In this document: positions 20,362-29,599 of the stretch, one piece after another
How the letters are laid out: the number at the start of each line of letters is the position of its first letter
How positions within the stretch are numbered: the stretch's first letter is position 1
NCBI RefSeq assembly: GCF_017873435.1
Contig: NZ_JAGGKG010000004.1
Coordinates: 62,001 to 126,000 of the forward strand
Direction of reading: 5' to 3'
DNA: 64,000 nt
Source: Paenibacillus turicensis
GTDB lineage: Bacteria; Bacillota; Bacilli; Paenibacillales; Paenibacillaceae
Made by a program: the position numbers and the translations under genes
The notes under the pieces: model-generated
Database searches by the model: none
What the model saw: only the letters and a program-made list of their open reading frames with translations
Told to the model about the DNA's origin: nothing

Positions 20362-21103
20362 GTCAGTTTCAGAACAATTTAATTTATACAACGATATGTT
20401 GGAGGATATTTTAGGCTTTCAATGTATTTTTAATCTGATTGAGCACAATCAAAATATACGTCACATTTTAGATTACGGCTGTGGACCTGGGAAGGTATCG
20501 GAAAGGTTAGCTCAGCGCAACCCACACTACAATATTTTTGCAGTGGATGAATCCCAAGAAATGATCGATATCGCCTCATCTATAAGAAAACATGACAACA
20601 TTAGCTATCACTGCATTCATAACAACAATCTAGCATTTATTGATTCTAATAGTATAGATTGCGCCATTATTTGCTTTGTCATTATTAATAACGCCCAGCG
20701 AAATCAAATTATTACGATGTTAGCTGAAGTTTATCGCGTGCTCAAACCAAAAGGGCAACTCATCCTACTAGATTCAAATCCAAATGCAACTGGGATTTCC
20801 TTCACTACCTTTACCAACGGAGAAAGGGGGATACGCTACCGATCTGGGGATAAAAAGAAGCAATTTTTAAAAGTGGAAGGTCAGCCTGATTTGATTTTGC
20901 ACGATTGGTATTGGTCTAAGCAGGATTACATTGAATGGATATCGATGACTGGATTTGAATCGATTCATATTACAGAAGCAACCATTGGACATCTGCCACA
21001 AAAGGCAAGAGTCATGTATGAACAGCAATACCAATTTAACGATTGGGGAAATGAAGTGACGATACCCCCATTTATTGTGTTTCATGCTTTTAAATCCAGC
21101 TAA
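20339..21103 (+). CDS. bcmC: SAM-dependent methyltransferase (BcmC-like)
   Basis: 254 residues from the ATG at 20339 (AAGGAG upstream; it overlaps bcmA by 23 bp). ILDYGCGPGKVSERL is SAM motif I and FAVDES motif II; VYRVLKPKGQLILLD is the usual later strand. In bacimethrin synthesis a methyltransferase O-methylates the C2 oxygen of 5-hydroxymethylcytosine. That role is inferred from the neighbours; the sequence alone shows only a class I methyltransferase. The frame extends upstream to 20255 but without a ribosome binding site. Confidence 0.75.
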   Translation: METSWKDKSVSEQFNLYNDMLEDILGFQCIFNLIEHNQNIRHILDYGCGPGKVSERLAQRNPHYNIFAVDESQEMIDIASSIRKHDNISYHCIHNNNLAFIDSNSIDCAIICFVIINNAQRNQIITMLAEVYRVLKPKGQLILLDSNPNATGISFTTFTNGERGIRYRSGDKKKQFLKVEGQPDLILHDWYWSKQDYIEWISMTGFESIHITEATIGHLPQKARVMYEQQYQFNDWGNEVTIPPFIVFHAFKSS

Positions 21104-21147
21104 ATCTAGTTAAATCTAGCTAGCAAAATTTGAAAGGAGTATATGTC

Positions 21148-22389
21148 ATGAAAACTAAAAAAATTCATTTATTTTTATTAAGTATGGTAATGATTGTTTC
21201 GTTTGGACTTTTTCCTTTTTCAGTCTTAGCTGCAGTTGACACTAACAACCAATCCCCAACGACGATTAACGTTGCTTTATATGGGTATGTGCCCGATACA
21301 GAGCGATTTGAGAACGCAGTGAAAAAAGCTTGGAATGCGATCGAACCTAACGTACAGCTTAACTTTGTCGATTGGGATTGCTATGAGGAAGAGCCTAATC
21401 AAAATTTAGATGTGTTTGTGTTTGATTCCATTTATCTTCAGCATTATGTGTCGGAAGGTTATTTATTGCCGATAGCACCAAATGAAATTCAAGACAAGGA
21501 CGATTTGCTCCCCTTTGCTCTGTCAGGCACAACGATGAATGGTAACATTTATGCGCTCCCCCAAATCATATGTACTAATCTATTATATTATCGAAAAAAT
21601 GATACTCAGATCCAAAATGTCAACACAGTGACTGATTTATATCAAATATTAGGAGATAGACAAAGCAATACAATCATTCCAGCTCCAAATGAAGGCTTAT
21701 TATTTGATATGTCAGGTGGAACTACTAAAGTCTGCTTATATTTAGATGCACTTATCGATCAGACGGGGTTGTATACAACCTATACGCAGCTTCCAACCAG
21801 CTTTAAGCCGCAGGTCGTTTCCTACTTGGAAATGTTCCAATCGATGGCTGGTAAAGCGCAAGCAAATTACTGGCCAGATAACAATGATGCCTATATTAGA
21901 GGAAAATGGTTTTCAGAGGGGAAAGGTCGAACCTATCTAGGTTATACCGAAGCCATGTCTACGATGGGCAACTTTGTAAACGACATCGATTTTAAAACGA
22001 TTTCTTATAGCCGTTTCGACAATATTCCTATCTTTTACGGGGATGTGATTGGAATTAACGCAAACATTAGCACGGAAAAGAAAGACCTTGCTATTAAGCT
22101 AATGAACACAATTGGCGCGAAGGACACGATGGTAGATGCACTTTCTCCAGATCAAAACAACCTTTACCCTCAATATTTATTACCCGCTCGGGAAAGTGTT
22201 TACGATACGATGAATGTAACTTATCCGATTTACGGTAAGCTTCGTACGATTGCAACCAATCCAGCCAATAAGCTGTTTTTAATCGGACCAGAGATTAATG
22301 AATGGATGCCAAATGCAAAATCAGTGATTAAGAATTTATTAAATCAAGCAAGCGCTGTCCCTACCTATCTATCTAATCACGCAGCCTAA
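21148..22389 (+). CDS. bcmE: Secreted thiaminase I
   Basis: 413 residues from the ATG at 21148, 8 bases behind AAAGGAG. The signal peptide MKTKKIHLFLLSMVMIVSFG..FSVLA likely ends at residue 28. The mature part follows the P. thiaminolyticus enzyme closely: INVALYGYVPD, LDVFVFDSIYL, ALPQIICTNLLYYRK with nucleophile Cys142, GGTTK, LGYTEAM with general base Glu268, and YPQYLLPARESVY. It cleaves thiamin by exchanging the thiazole for another base, outside the cell. The fold is that of periplasmic binding proteins, so an annotation as a solute-binding protein would be wrong. It closes the bcm operon; the symbol follows the C. botulinum cluster as I recall it. Confidence 0.92.
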   Translation: MKTKKIHLFLLSMVMIVSFGLFPFSVLAAVDTNNQSPTTINVALYGYVPDTERFENAVKKAWNAIEPNVQLNFVDWDCYEEEPNQNLDVFVFDSIYLQHYVSEGYLLPIAPNEIQDKDDLLPFALSGTTMNGNIYALPQIICTNLLYYRKNDTQIQNVNTVTDLYQILGDRQSNTIIPAPNEGLLFDMSGGTTKVCLYLDALIDQTGLYTTYTQLPTSFKPQVVSYLEMFQSMAGKAQANYWPDNNDAYIRGKWFSEGKGRTYLGYTEAMSTMGNFVNDIDFKTISYSRFDNIPIFYGDVIGINANISTEKKDLAIKLMNTIGAKDTMVDALSPDQNNLYPQYLLPARESVYDTMNVTYPIYGKLRTIATNPANKLFLIGPEINEWMPNAKSVIKNLLNQASAVPTYLSNHAA

Positions 22390-22407
22390 TATTATACTAT
22401 TTTTTCC

Positions 22408-22435
22408 TTGATTTTAAATTATAGTATGATATTAT
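22408..22435 (+). promoter_or_regulatory. Candidate promoter of the thiDE transcript
   Basis: TTGATT (22408), a 16-bp spacer, TATTAT (22430), ending about 25 bp before the TPP aptamer. A weak dyad ATACTAT/ATAGTAT between 22395 and 22427 may end the bcm transcript. Confidence 0.45.
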
Positions 22436-22459
22436 CTAAGACAATTACAGATATGACAC

Positions 22460-22549
22460 ATGCGGGGGGACTACGTTGTAGTTGAGAAGGTAAAACCTGA
22501 CCCTTTGAACCTGATGGTTAATACCAACGTAGGGAAGCAATCAAGTATT
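22460..22549 (+). promoter_or_regulatory. TPP riboswitch (thi box)
   Basis: The conserved blocks occur in order: GCGGGGGG, GTTGAGAAGG, ACCTGACCCTTTGAACCTGA, TGGTTAATACCAACGTAGGG and AAGCA, with TGC/GCA closing P1. It precedes thiD and a terminator, so thiamin pyrophosphate should shut off thiD, thiE and the HAD gene. Confidence 0.95.
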
Positions 22550-22609
22550 TACACTGTTACAGTGGCATAAGTGATACATTGTTATTTCTTATGTTATCCT
22601 TGTATGTAC

Positions 22610-22647
22610 AGGAGCTTCCAAATATTTATTTTGGGGCTCCTTTTTAT
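22610..22647 (+). terminator. Riboswitch expression-platform terminator
   Basis: AGGAGC and GGCTCCTTTTT form a stem around an AT-rich loop, 60 bp after the TPP aptamer and 76 bp before thiD. Confidence 0.8.
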
Positions 22648-22722
22648 TTTGTAATCCTAATTCTAATCCTAGTCATTCTACTAGTAGTTTTCCCGAATAA
22701 CAGGAACATAGGAGGAAAAAAT

Positions 22723-23565
22723 ATGAAAAAGGTACTTAGTATCGCTGGATCTGATTGTAGTGGTGGCGCAGGTATTCAAGCCGATTTAAAAACTTTTTCG
22801 GCACATGGTGTGTTTGGGATGAGTGTCATCGTGTCCGTAGTGGCAGAAAACACAAGCCGTGTCATTGATATTCAGGATGTATCCCCAGATATGATTAAAA
22901 AACAAATTGATGCTGTATTTGAGGATATTGAGGTGGATGCTGTAAAAGTAGGGATGTTGTCTACCGATGAATGTATGTTTGCGGTTGCTGAAAAGCTAAA
23001 GGAATACAAACCAGCTAACGTGGTCATTGATCCTGTCATGTACGCTAAAAATGGAAGTGCACTTATGGACCCCGCTGCCATTGATACGCTTATCAAGGTG
23101 ATTATCCCCCTTGCGGATGTGTTAACTCCCAACATCCCTGAGGCTGAAAAAATTGCAAATATGCAAATTACATCGCTTGCGGATATGGAAGCCGCTGCAA
23201 AAAAAATATGCGAGATGGGCTGTAAAGGGATTGTTGTAAAAGGTGGACATGCTACTGGAAACGCGATTGATGTGCTATTTGATGGCAAGGAATTTCATTA
23301 TTTTGAAATCGAACGGATTTCAACTAAAAATACACACGGCACAGGCTGTACGTTCTCATCTGCGATTGCATCACAGCTTGCTAATGGACACAGCATGAAG
23401 GATGCCGTAGCGCAAGCCAAGACGTATGTAACCACTGCAATTGAACATTCACTTAGCATCGGGAAAGGGCATGGACCAACCCATCATTTCTATGACCTTT
23501 ATAAGCATGGATTACGCAATGAGTTAAAGAAGGAGCTACAACCTTTAGAAAAAGAATCAAAATGA
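22723..23565 (+). CDS. thiD: ThiD-type HMP/HMP-phosphate kinase
   Basis: 280 residues from the ATG behind GGAGGAAAAAAT; the frame is open further upstream through the terminator but that part is leader. [31 protein letters not shown] and [18 protein letters not shown] are the ribokinase-fold motifs of ThiD. It makes HMP-PP for thiamin synthesis. ThiD enzymes can also accept bacimethrin (2-methoxy-HMP), so beside the bcm genes it may help make 2'-methoxythiamin. It is under the TPP riboswitch. Confidence 0.93.
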   Translation: MKKVLSIAGSDCSGGAGIQADLKTFSAHGVFGMSVIVSVVAENTSRVIDIQDVSPDMIKKQIDAVFEDIEVDAVKVGMLSTDECMFAVAEKLKEYKPANVVIDPVMYAKNGSALMDPAAIDTLIKVIIPLADVLTPNIPEAEKIANMQITSLADMEAAAKKICEMGCKGIVVKGGHATGNAIDVLFDGKEFHYFEIERISTKNTHGTGCTFSSAIASQLANGHSMKDAVAQAKTYVTTAIEHSLSIGKGHGPTHHFYDLYKHGLRNELKKELQPLEKESK

Positions 23566-23602
23566 GGAAATGAGAATGAGCAATAAGAATGAGGGAATGA
23601 AA

Positions 23603-24241
23603 ATGAACGTAGATTATACTCTTTATCTAGTAACGGATCGCAGGTTAATGAGTACAGCAACCTTGTCAGAGGCGGTAGAGCAAGCGATTTTAGGTGGCTG
23701 TACGATGGTGCAATTAAGAGAAAAGGAAGCATCGGCTTCTTCCTTTTTTAAGCTCGCAGAGGAAATTAAACAAATTACAGATCGTTATGAAGTTCCACTT
23801 ATTATTAATGATCGCATTGATATTGCCCTAGCTGTTGGGGCTGCAGGGGTGCATGTTGGTCAAAACGACATCCCTGCCTCTGCCGTACGTAACTTCATTC
23901 CTCACAATATGCTGCTAGGTGTATCTGCCGCTTCAGTTGATGAAGCCATTCAGGCACAACGTGATGGTGCGGATTATTTAGGGATTGGGGCGATGTTCCC
24001 TACAGGTACCAAGGACGATGCTAGAGCTGTGACGATGGACGAGTTACGTAAAATCAAGCAAGCGGTAACGATCCCCATCGTTGCCATTGGTGGGATTAAT
24101 AAACATAATATTGACTCCTTCCCCCCTATGAATATCGATGGTGTGGCAATTGTATCTGCGATTATAGCGGAGTCAGATATTAAAGGCGCAGCAAAACAAT
24201 TAAAGTGTCTCTTTCAACAGGAGGATCAGAATACACGATGA
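23603..24241 (+). CDS. thiE: ThiE, thiamin phosphate synthase
   Basis: Joins HMP-PP to thiazole phosphate. [41 protein letters not shown] and IVAIGGI are the TIM-barrel motifs. Several in-frame ATGs exist from 23576 on; the one at 23603 has the best ribosome binding site (GAGGGA, 6 bases) and gives [14 protein letters not shown]. Its TGA overlaps the ATG of the following HAD gene. The enzyme could equally couple methoxy-HMP-PP. Confidence 0.92.
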   Translation: MNVDYTLYLVTDRRLMSTATLSEAVEQAILGGCTMVQLREKEASASSFFKLAEEIKQITDRYEVPLIINDRIDIALAVGAAGVHVGQNDIPASAVRNFIPHNMLLGVSAASVDEAIQAQRDGADYLGIGAMFPTGTKDDARAVTMDELRKIKQAVTIPIVAIGGINKHNIDSFPPMNIDGVAIVSAIIAESDIKGAAKQLKCLFQQEDQNTR

Positions 24242-24888
24242 ATTTTAAGGCAGCAATTTTTGATTTAGATGGGACTTTATTAGCATCCATGCAGGTATGG
24301 GAAAAAATCGACATCGCTTTTCTAACGAAAAGAGGTTTGCCCGTGCCAGACAATTATGTCAATGAAATTTGTGCACGTAGCTTCGAGGAAGCAGCGGAAT
24401 ATACAATTCAATTGTTTAATTTATCCGAAAGTGTAGAAGATATTGTAGCAGAATGGAATGTCATGGCAGCACATGAATATGCTCACAATGTTGGCTTGAT
24501 GCCATTTACCTATGATTATATTTTAAAATTAAAAGCCGCAGGGATTAAAATTGCCGCTGCAACAGGATTACCTGAAAAATTGTACAAGCCTTGTCTTATT
24601 CAAAATGGAATTTACGAGCTATTTGATTTTACATGTTCGGTTGATGATGTCCATCGTGGAAAACAGTCCTCCGATATATATATTTATGCAGCTAAGCATT
24701 TAGGGGTGGAGGCCCAACACTGTATTGCGTTTGAGGATGTTTTACCTGCTGTACAAAGTGCAAAACGTGCAGGGATGATCACTTATGGCGTTTATGATCA
24801 ATATTCCGCGCACCATGAGGAACAAATTAGAGCAATCGCAGATGGCTATCTGTATAGCTTCGAGCATGCGCCGTTGCCAACAAAATAA
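24238..24888 (+). CDS. HAD-superfamily phosphatase of the thiDE operon
   Basis: 216 residues from the ATG that overlaps the thiE stop (ATGA). [11 protein letters not shown] holds the nucleophilic Asp and the acid/base Asp; [16 protein letters not shown] is motif IV with the Mg-binding acidic residues; a helical cap lies between. This is the beta-phosphoglucomutase-like subgroup. Its place behind thiD and thiE suggests a thiamin phosphate or HMP phosphate as substrate, possibly releasing an exportable (methoxy)thiamin. This is an inference from position. Confidence 0.8.
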   Translation: MNFKAAIFDLDGTLLASMQVWEKIDIAFLTKRGLPVPDNYVNEICARSFEEAAEYTIQLFNLSESVEDIVAEWNVMAAHEYAHNVGLMPFTYDYILKLKAAGIKIAAATGLPEKLYKPCLIQNGIYELFDFTCSVDDVHRGKQSSDIYIYAAKHLGVEAQHCIAFEDVLPAVQSAKRAGMITYGVYDQYSAHHEEQIRAIADGYLYSFEHAPLPTK

Positions 24889-24900
24889 GTTTTGTAAAAT

Positions 24901-24958
24901 ATAAACGTTCTTGGATCTTAGGATTATTCCCTTAAATGAATCCAAGAACGTTTATTTC
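24901..24958 (+). terminator. Strong terminator of the thi operon
   Basis: ATAAACGTTCTTGGAT (24901) is perfectly mirrored by ATCCAAGAACGTTTAT (ends 24955), a 16-bp stem followed by TTCCTTTGG. It lies between convergent genes and may act in both directions. Confidence 0.85.
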
Positions 24959-25004
24959 CTTTGGCTTTTCCATTTTTAAAATACGATTAGGTTATTTAGA
25001 TTGT

Positions 25005-25415
25005 TTAGGTTATTGTGGTAGATACGGATAAATTATTTGTGTTTGATGTTGACGTGGATGTGACAACGAAGTTAACGACTTCTACCACAACAGATGCTCC
25101 AATAACTAACGCTGAATTGATGACTAAGTTAGAAGTAGTTAATGTGCTTAATCCCCCACGCTGCATAACGCCATTAACATACAAATTGTAATATCCACTA
25201 GCAGTTGGAACAACAAGCCCTCCTGCGGGTACGGTTGTTCCGCTATTATTCGTAAATCTAGTCGCAACAACCGTTGTGGTTGAGCCCAAAATATCTCCAA
25301 GAACAATTGTAGCAGTATAGCGATTCACTGTTGGTACCAAGGAAGTTGTAGTTGTTGTGCTCACACTACCGGTAATTGCACTCTGCACATTAAATTGCTG
25401 TCGTATAACCGGCAT
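25005..25415 (-). CDS. DUF4183 protein
   Basis: 136 residues, very rich in Thr, Ser and Val. NRYTATIVLGDILGS..TTVVATRFTNNSGTTV..PTASGYYNLYVNGVMQRGG is the DUF4183 pattern. Such proteins are common in Bacillus and Paenibacillus and are often linked to spore or cell surface structures, but the function is unproven. No signal peptide is seen. AGGGGGAA precedes the ATG. Confidence 0.8.
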   Translation of the reverse strand: MPVIRQQFNVQSAITGSVSTTTTTSLVPTVNRYTATIVLGDILGSTTTVVATRFTNNSGTTVPAGGLVVPTASGYYNLYVNGVMQRGGLSTLTTSNLVINSALVIGASVVVEVVNFVVTSTSTSNTNNLSVSTTIT

Positions 25416-25611
25416 TCAAATTCCCCCTTACCAATAGCGTAATGATTATATATTATATGTGCTAAGAGGGATATTCGCTTGGACTTTATACTAAAAATTA
25501 CTAGATTAGTAGAAAAGTTTAATAGACAAATAAACAAATAAAAACAACCAGCCACCCTATATGTTAGGTGACTAGTTGCTTGAAAATCATTTGTAAGTTA
25601 CCTGATTTTTA

Positions 25612-27732
25612 TTATTTATCCTGCTTCTCTAACGCCGCCTTCAGCAAATCACCAAGGTTGGAGCCAATCGTTTCTTTCTTGGCATATTGCTTCACAAGCT
25701 TTTGTTGCTCATGCTTGCTGACTCGACCTGCGTCTTTTTTCATCGTTTCAATCACACCGCACGTTAAGCATTGCACATAAAGCCCTGCTTTGCCTTCCTT
25801 CATTTCCATCTTTTTATGGCATTGTGGGCAACGACGGTTGGATAATCGCTTCTCTCCTGATCGCTTATAGCCACAGTCGTCCTTCGGACATACAAGCATT
25901 AAGCCGCGCTTCGATTTTTTCTCTAACATTCTAGTCCCACATTCAGGGCAAAAATGGTTTGAAACATTGTGCGCCTTATAGCTCGCATCACTTTGCTTTA
26001 CGCCAGCTACAAGCTCCTCTGCCATTTTACGAATACCTACAAGGAATGGTTCAGGTTTTCCTTGCCCCTTGGCAATCCGCTCAAGCTCTGCTTCCCATTT
26101 CGCAGTAAGCTGGGGTGTTCTTAGATCAGCAGGTGCAAGCTGAATTAGTTGCTTTCCTTTACCCGTTGGATGAAGCAGATTCCCTTGACGCTCAATCGTA
26201 TCAGAATTCACCAACTTTTCAATAATATCCGCTCGTGTTGCTGGTGTGCCTAAACCATGCTTCTCCATTTGACCAAGCAAGGCTGCTTCTGTATAACGTT
26301 TTGGCGGTAATGTGCGTCCTGGCTGTACCTGACAACGTTTTACAACCACAGCTTCACCTTCACGAAGCTCTGGCAATAACCCTGCCTTTTCTTCCTCATC
26401 CTCGTTTTCATCGTCTTCCATCAACTGTCCGTCATAGACGATACGCCAACCACTTTCCTTCATTGTTGTGCCTTTAGCGTGAAGCTTCTCGCCAGCCACT
26501 TCAAGCTCGACTGTAACCTGATCGTATTTTGCAGGTGGATAAAACAAGCTAATAAAACGACGCACGATGAGATCATACAGCTTACGTTCTTCTGAATTTA
26601 AGTTATTTAGAAGTACAGTTTGCTCTGTAGGGATAATGGCATGGTGATCAGTTACCTTGCTATCATCCACAACCCTTTTGCCTAAAGCTATCGGCTTGCG
26701 TGCTACATCCCCAGCAGTTTTCGCATATGGGCCAACAGCTACACTTGTAAGTCGCTCCTTCAAGGTTGCGACCATATCAGAGGTCAAATATCTGGAATCT
26801 GTACGTGGATACGTCACTAGCTTATGTTGTTCATATAGCTTTTGTAGAACATTGGAAGTCATTTTAGCTGAAAAGCCTAATATACGGTTGGCATCACGTT
26901 GTAATTCTGTCAAATCATACGCTTGTGGAGGTGGCACAACCTTTTCATTTTTTTTCAGCTTCACAATTTTTCCGCTACGTCCATCTAACTTGCCTTTTAA
27001 TGTTTGCACTTGTCCTTCATCAAAAATTCGTGCATCCCCGTTACTGCCCCGCCATAATGCTCCGAAATTGTCCAGTTGGACGCGCAAGGTATGATACGGT
27101 TGGGATACGAAGCTTGTAATCTCCTGCTCACGTTGCATGATCATCCCTAAGGTTGGTGTTTGCACGCGTCCTGCTGATAAAGGCGAACCAAATTTACAGG
27201 TTAACGCTCTCGTTACATTTAAACCAATCATCCAGTCTGCCTCGGCGCGACAACGTGCGGAATGATATAGTCTTTCAAATTGCTGACCTGGTTTTAAGGA
27301 AGCAAAGCCATCTTTGATTGCTTTATCTGTCTGAGATGAAATCCATAGACGCTTAAAGGGTTTATTCCATTTGACCATGTTCATGATCCATCTAGCTAGC
27401 AGCTCCCCTTCTCTAGCCGCATCAGTCGCAACAATCAATTCACTAACATCTGGACGACGCATTAATTGGCTTACTGCTTTAAATTGATGATTCGTTTCCC
27501 GAAGTACCTTGAGCTTCATATGCCCGGGTAAAATCGGTAAATCCTCTAGCTCCCATTGCTTATATTTCTTATCGTAATCCTCAGGCTCCGCTAGTCCAAC
27601 CAAATGACCTAACGCCCAAGTCACGATATACTTTGGTCCTTCAAAATAACTTTTATGCTTGTCTCGGCTACCCATGACACGGGCAATTTCTTTGGCAACC
27701 GACGGCTTTTCTGCTAACACTAAAATTTTCAT
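25612..27732 (-). CDS. topB: DNA topoisomerase III (type IA)
   Basis: 706 residues. The TOPRIM domain starts MKILVLAEKPSVAKEIARVMG; the acidic motif ATDAAREGELLARW follows near 100. KLVTYPRTDSRYL carries the active-site Tyr (about 310), and TPATRADIIEKL is typical. Two C-terminal zinc-binding modules are visible: CPECGTRM..CPKDDCGYK and CPQCHKKM..CLTCG. It relaxes and decatenates DNA. A GGAGTG lies before the ATG. It stands alone. Confidence 0.95.
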   Translation of the reverse strand: MKILVLAEKPSVAKEIARVMGSRDKHKSYFEGPKYIVTWALGHLVGLAEPEDYDKKYKQWELEDLPILPGHMKLKVLRETNHQFKAVSQLMRRPDVSELIVATDAAREGELLARWIMNMVKWNKPFKRLWISSQTDKAIKDGFASLKPGQQFERLYHSARCRAEADWMIGLNVTRALTCKFGSPLSAGRVQTPTLGMIMQREQEITSFVSQPYHTLRVQLDNFGALWRGSNGDARIFDEGQVQTLKGKLDGRSGKIVKLKKNEKVVPPPQAYDLTELQRDANRILGFSAKMTSNVLQKLYEQHKLVTYPRTDSRYLTSDMVATLKERLTSVAVGPYAKTAGDVARKPIALGKRVVDDSKVTDHHAIIPTEQTVLLNNLNSEERKLYDLIVRRFISLFYPPAKYDQVTVELEVAGEKLHAKGTTMKESGWRIVYDGQLMEDDENEDEEEKAGLLPELREGEAVVVKRCQVQPGRTLPPKRYTEAALLGQMEKHGLGTPATRADIIEKLVNSDTIERQGNLLHPTGKGKQLIQLAPADLRTPQLTAKWEAELERIAKGQGKPEPFLVGIRKMAEELVAGVKQSDASYKAHNVSNHFCPECGTRMLEKKSKRGLMLVCPKDDCGYKRSGEKRLSNRRCPQCHKKMEMKEGKAGLYVQCLTCGVIETMKKDAGRVSKHEQQKLVKQYAKKETIGSNLGDLLKAALEKQDK

Positions 27733-27955
27733 GGATGTATTTGTGACACTCCTTTCATAAAGGTTTATTATAACATTTTTTTAAAAGGTAATTTATGTGT
27801 ACCCATTTTAAACTCAAAATCCATACACACTATAAAATAAATTGTATCCTTAATTGTTAATAAGTCCCTAGCTTAATGCTTTTATATGACTATACGTGCT
27901 AAAATAATGAAGAAACTAATTCATTTATTAAGCACTTTAGCTAGGAGGGCTTTGT

Positions 27956-28171
27956 ATCGCTACAGTTAGACGGCTTGACACAGATTTAGATTTACAAGAT
28001 GCACAAAATCGTAAGTTACCCATTCGGGTATTTGAAAATAACCACTATATAGAGTCAGGCAGTATTATATTAAGATTCACCGCAGACACCGTCATTACGC
28101 AAAAAGGTGTGAGCGAGATCAGTTACCATAATCGGGACAGCTGTCAGTTTTTTGAGCTTAGAAGAAATTAA
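27956..28171 (+). CDS. Small ORF of 71 codons with an apparent ATC start
   Basis: An uninterrupted frame runs from a stop at 27938 to TAA at 28171. It contains no ATG or TTG, and its only GTG is near the end. AGGAGG at 27943-27948 is exactly 7 bases before ATC (27956), the spacing expected for a start. The product would begin IATVRRLDTDLDLQDAQNRK and contain LPIRVFENNHYIESGSIILR and VSEISYHNRDSCQFFELRR. It looks like a structured small protein, family not recognised. It is either a gene with a rare start codon or one that has lost its ATG. The 470 bp between topB and the nuclease hold nothing else. Confidence 0.5.
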   Translation: MATVRRLDTDLDLQDAQNRKLPIRVFENNHYIESGSIILRFTADTVITQKGVSEISYHNRDSCQFFELRRN

Positions 28172-28202
28172 AGCTTACCTCCATGCCCCTTGCGACGGTG
28201 AG

Positions 28203-28844
28203 TCACTTTGAGGAGCCTCTACGTGAAAGTTGTTTTCCGCTTGAATGAGTAGTATGAGCAGATGCAGATGGCTTCCACTCCACTTCTCTTGTTTCAGGGG
28301 GCTGCTCTAATATCGCTTTTGCCTCCTCCCAATCCCTTTCCTTAAAATGATGAATGATATCATTAAGCTCATTGCGATCTAGCAATAATACGTGATTAAC
28401 CCCCGCCAAAATTCGAGCTGCTTCTGTGAATCTGCCTGACGTTAAAACAATCGCCCGTTGCGCCTTATAATAGCGCATTGAGCCGTATATTTCTTGAACC
28501 GCACTAAGCCCAACCGGATTCGACACTCCATATCTTTTGGCTTGAATCACACATCGAAGTCCCCTCGTATCTTGAAATACAAGATCTGCCCCAAAATCTC
28601 TACTTGCCGTTGTTTTATATATTTCCTCATAATGAAGTTCATTTAATAGATGGTATAAATATTGTTCAAACTCACTACCATCCTCCATTCGATCGATATC
28701 CTTAATGCTAATTTTATAAGGATTTGCTTGACTTAGTTTACGCGCAAAATTAGATTTTCTCCACCTAAAAACAACATATACAAGTATACCCACACACACC
28801 AACAGCATTAAACCATAATAAAATAAAGGGTTGTCGTTATTCAT
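28203..28844 (-). CDS. Membrane-anchored Mrr-like restriction endonuclease domain protein
   Basis: 213 residues from the ATG behind TTGGAG. One transmembrane helix (about 7-25, FYYGLMLLVCVGILVYVVF) is followed by basic residues. The catalytic domain (about 50-165) has GSEFEQYLYHLL, DFGADLVFQD and CVIQAKRY, the D-..-QxK signature of the Mrr/PD-(D/E)xK group, and ends with a polar Ser-rich tail. Such TM-Mrr proteins are widespread in Firmicutes; a role against modified foreign DNA is assumed, not shown. Confidence 0.82.
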   Translation of the reverse strand: MNNDNPLFYYGLMLLVCVGILVYVVFRWRKSNFARKLSQANPYKISIKDIDRMEDGSEFEQYLYHLLNELHYEEIYKTTASRDFGADLVFQDTRGLRCVIQAKRYGVSNPVGLSAVQEIYGSMRYYKAQRAIVLTSGRFTEAARILAGVNHVLLLDRNELNDIIHHFKERDWEEAKAILEQPPETREVEWKPSASAHTTHSSGKQLSRRGSSK

Positions 28845-28929
28845 CTGACGCTCCAATCGGAATTTATATATTTCATATATTAAATAAGAGTCTATTTAAA
28901 AATCAGCGCTTGACAGTGTTATGAGGAAG

Positions 28930-29103
28930 TAGGCTATGGTGCAGAGAGTGGCTTCAACCGCTGTTAAGTTCCCATTTTCTTTTATAATATTTGAATGGCG
29001 ATGAAAATGAGACCTTAAAGGCGGCCGCTATCGCTTTTCCACCATCTCTCTGCCCCTCCGCTAAGCATGTTTATTGTCAAGCACTGATTTCAAGATTGAG
29101 CCT
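28930..29103. repeat. Copy of the palindrome family with flanking tail
   Basis: GCAGAGAGTGGCTTCAACCG and CTGTTAAG on the left mirror CTTTTCCACCATCTCTCTGC and TTAAAGGCGGCCGC on the right (28941-29053). The tail TCAAGCACTGATTTCAAG (about 29078-29095) also follows the copies at 14462 and 37380. The remaining gap to 29391 is AT-rich with no gene I can support. Confidence 0.75.
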
Positions 29104-29391
29104 TTAATAAATACAAATTTATCTTTTCATTCTATTATATCTCGCTAGCCTACTAATCCAAAGCACAGCAGGCAAAATATGCAACATAACACAAACAACG
29201 CAACAAAGATCAAAACAACATCTATTAACTTTTCTACATTGAATACTATGAAAGAGTAATAAAACTCATGCTGTAGACCGAGTTTAAATCCTTCTGTGGC
29301 TGAATGTAACGGAACTTCTCACAATCTATACTCAATATAAGAAAAAACGTGAGACAGCGTTGAGAAAACATATAGAAATGAGGAGAGTATT

Positions 29392-29574
29392 ATGATTTCA
29401 TATTTTTTCAGAAAAAAGCACAGTAAACATTCCAATAAAACTAAAGATATAAGTGCTGTGGAGCAGTGTCTCCAAAATAACGTTAATCAAAAGATAGTTG
29501 ACAAAAGTCTAGCTGAGCATCAGCTTCATCTTATAAACTACGAAACGTATTCAACTTCAAGAAAAATAATTTAA
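29392..29574 (+). CDS. Hypothetical 60-residue protein
   Basis: A small basic protein, MISYFFRKKHSKHSNKTK then QNNVNQKIVDKSLAEHQL. GAGGAG lies 6 bases before the ATG and the gene sits 25 bp before a CPBP membrane protease on the same strand, which supports expression. No family recognised and no membrane segment. It could be a small substrate or partner of the protease, but nothing shows this. Confidence 0.5.
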   Translation: MISYFFRKKHSKHSNKTKDISAVEQCLQNNVNQKIVDKSLAEHQLHLINYETYSTSRKII

Positions 29575-29599
29575 AAAAATACAATAGGAGCAAATAGAA

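Noticed and set aside
21148-22389. Extracellular solute-binding lipoprotein of an ABC transporter
   Set aside because: There is no lipobox and no ABC partner genes; the active-site Cys and Glu blocks match thiaminase I, which shares the binding-protein fold.
22579-22722. 48-residue hydrophobic N-terminal extension of ThiD
   Set aside because: It would be encoded by the riboswitch terminator region; the ATG at 22723 has a strong GGAGG and gives the normal ThiD start.
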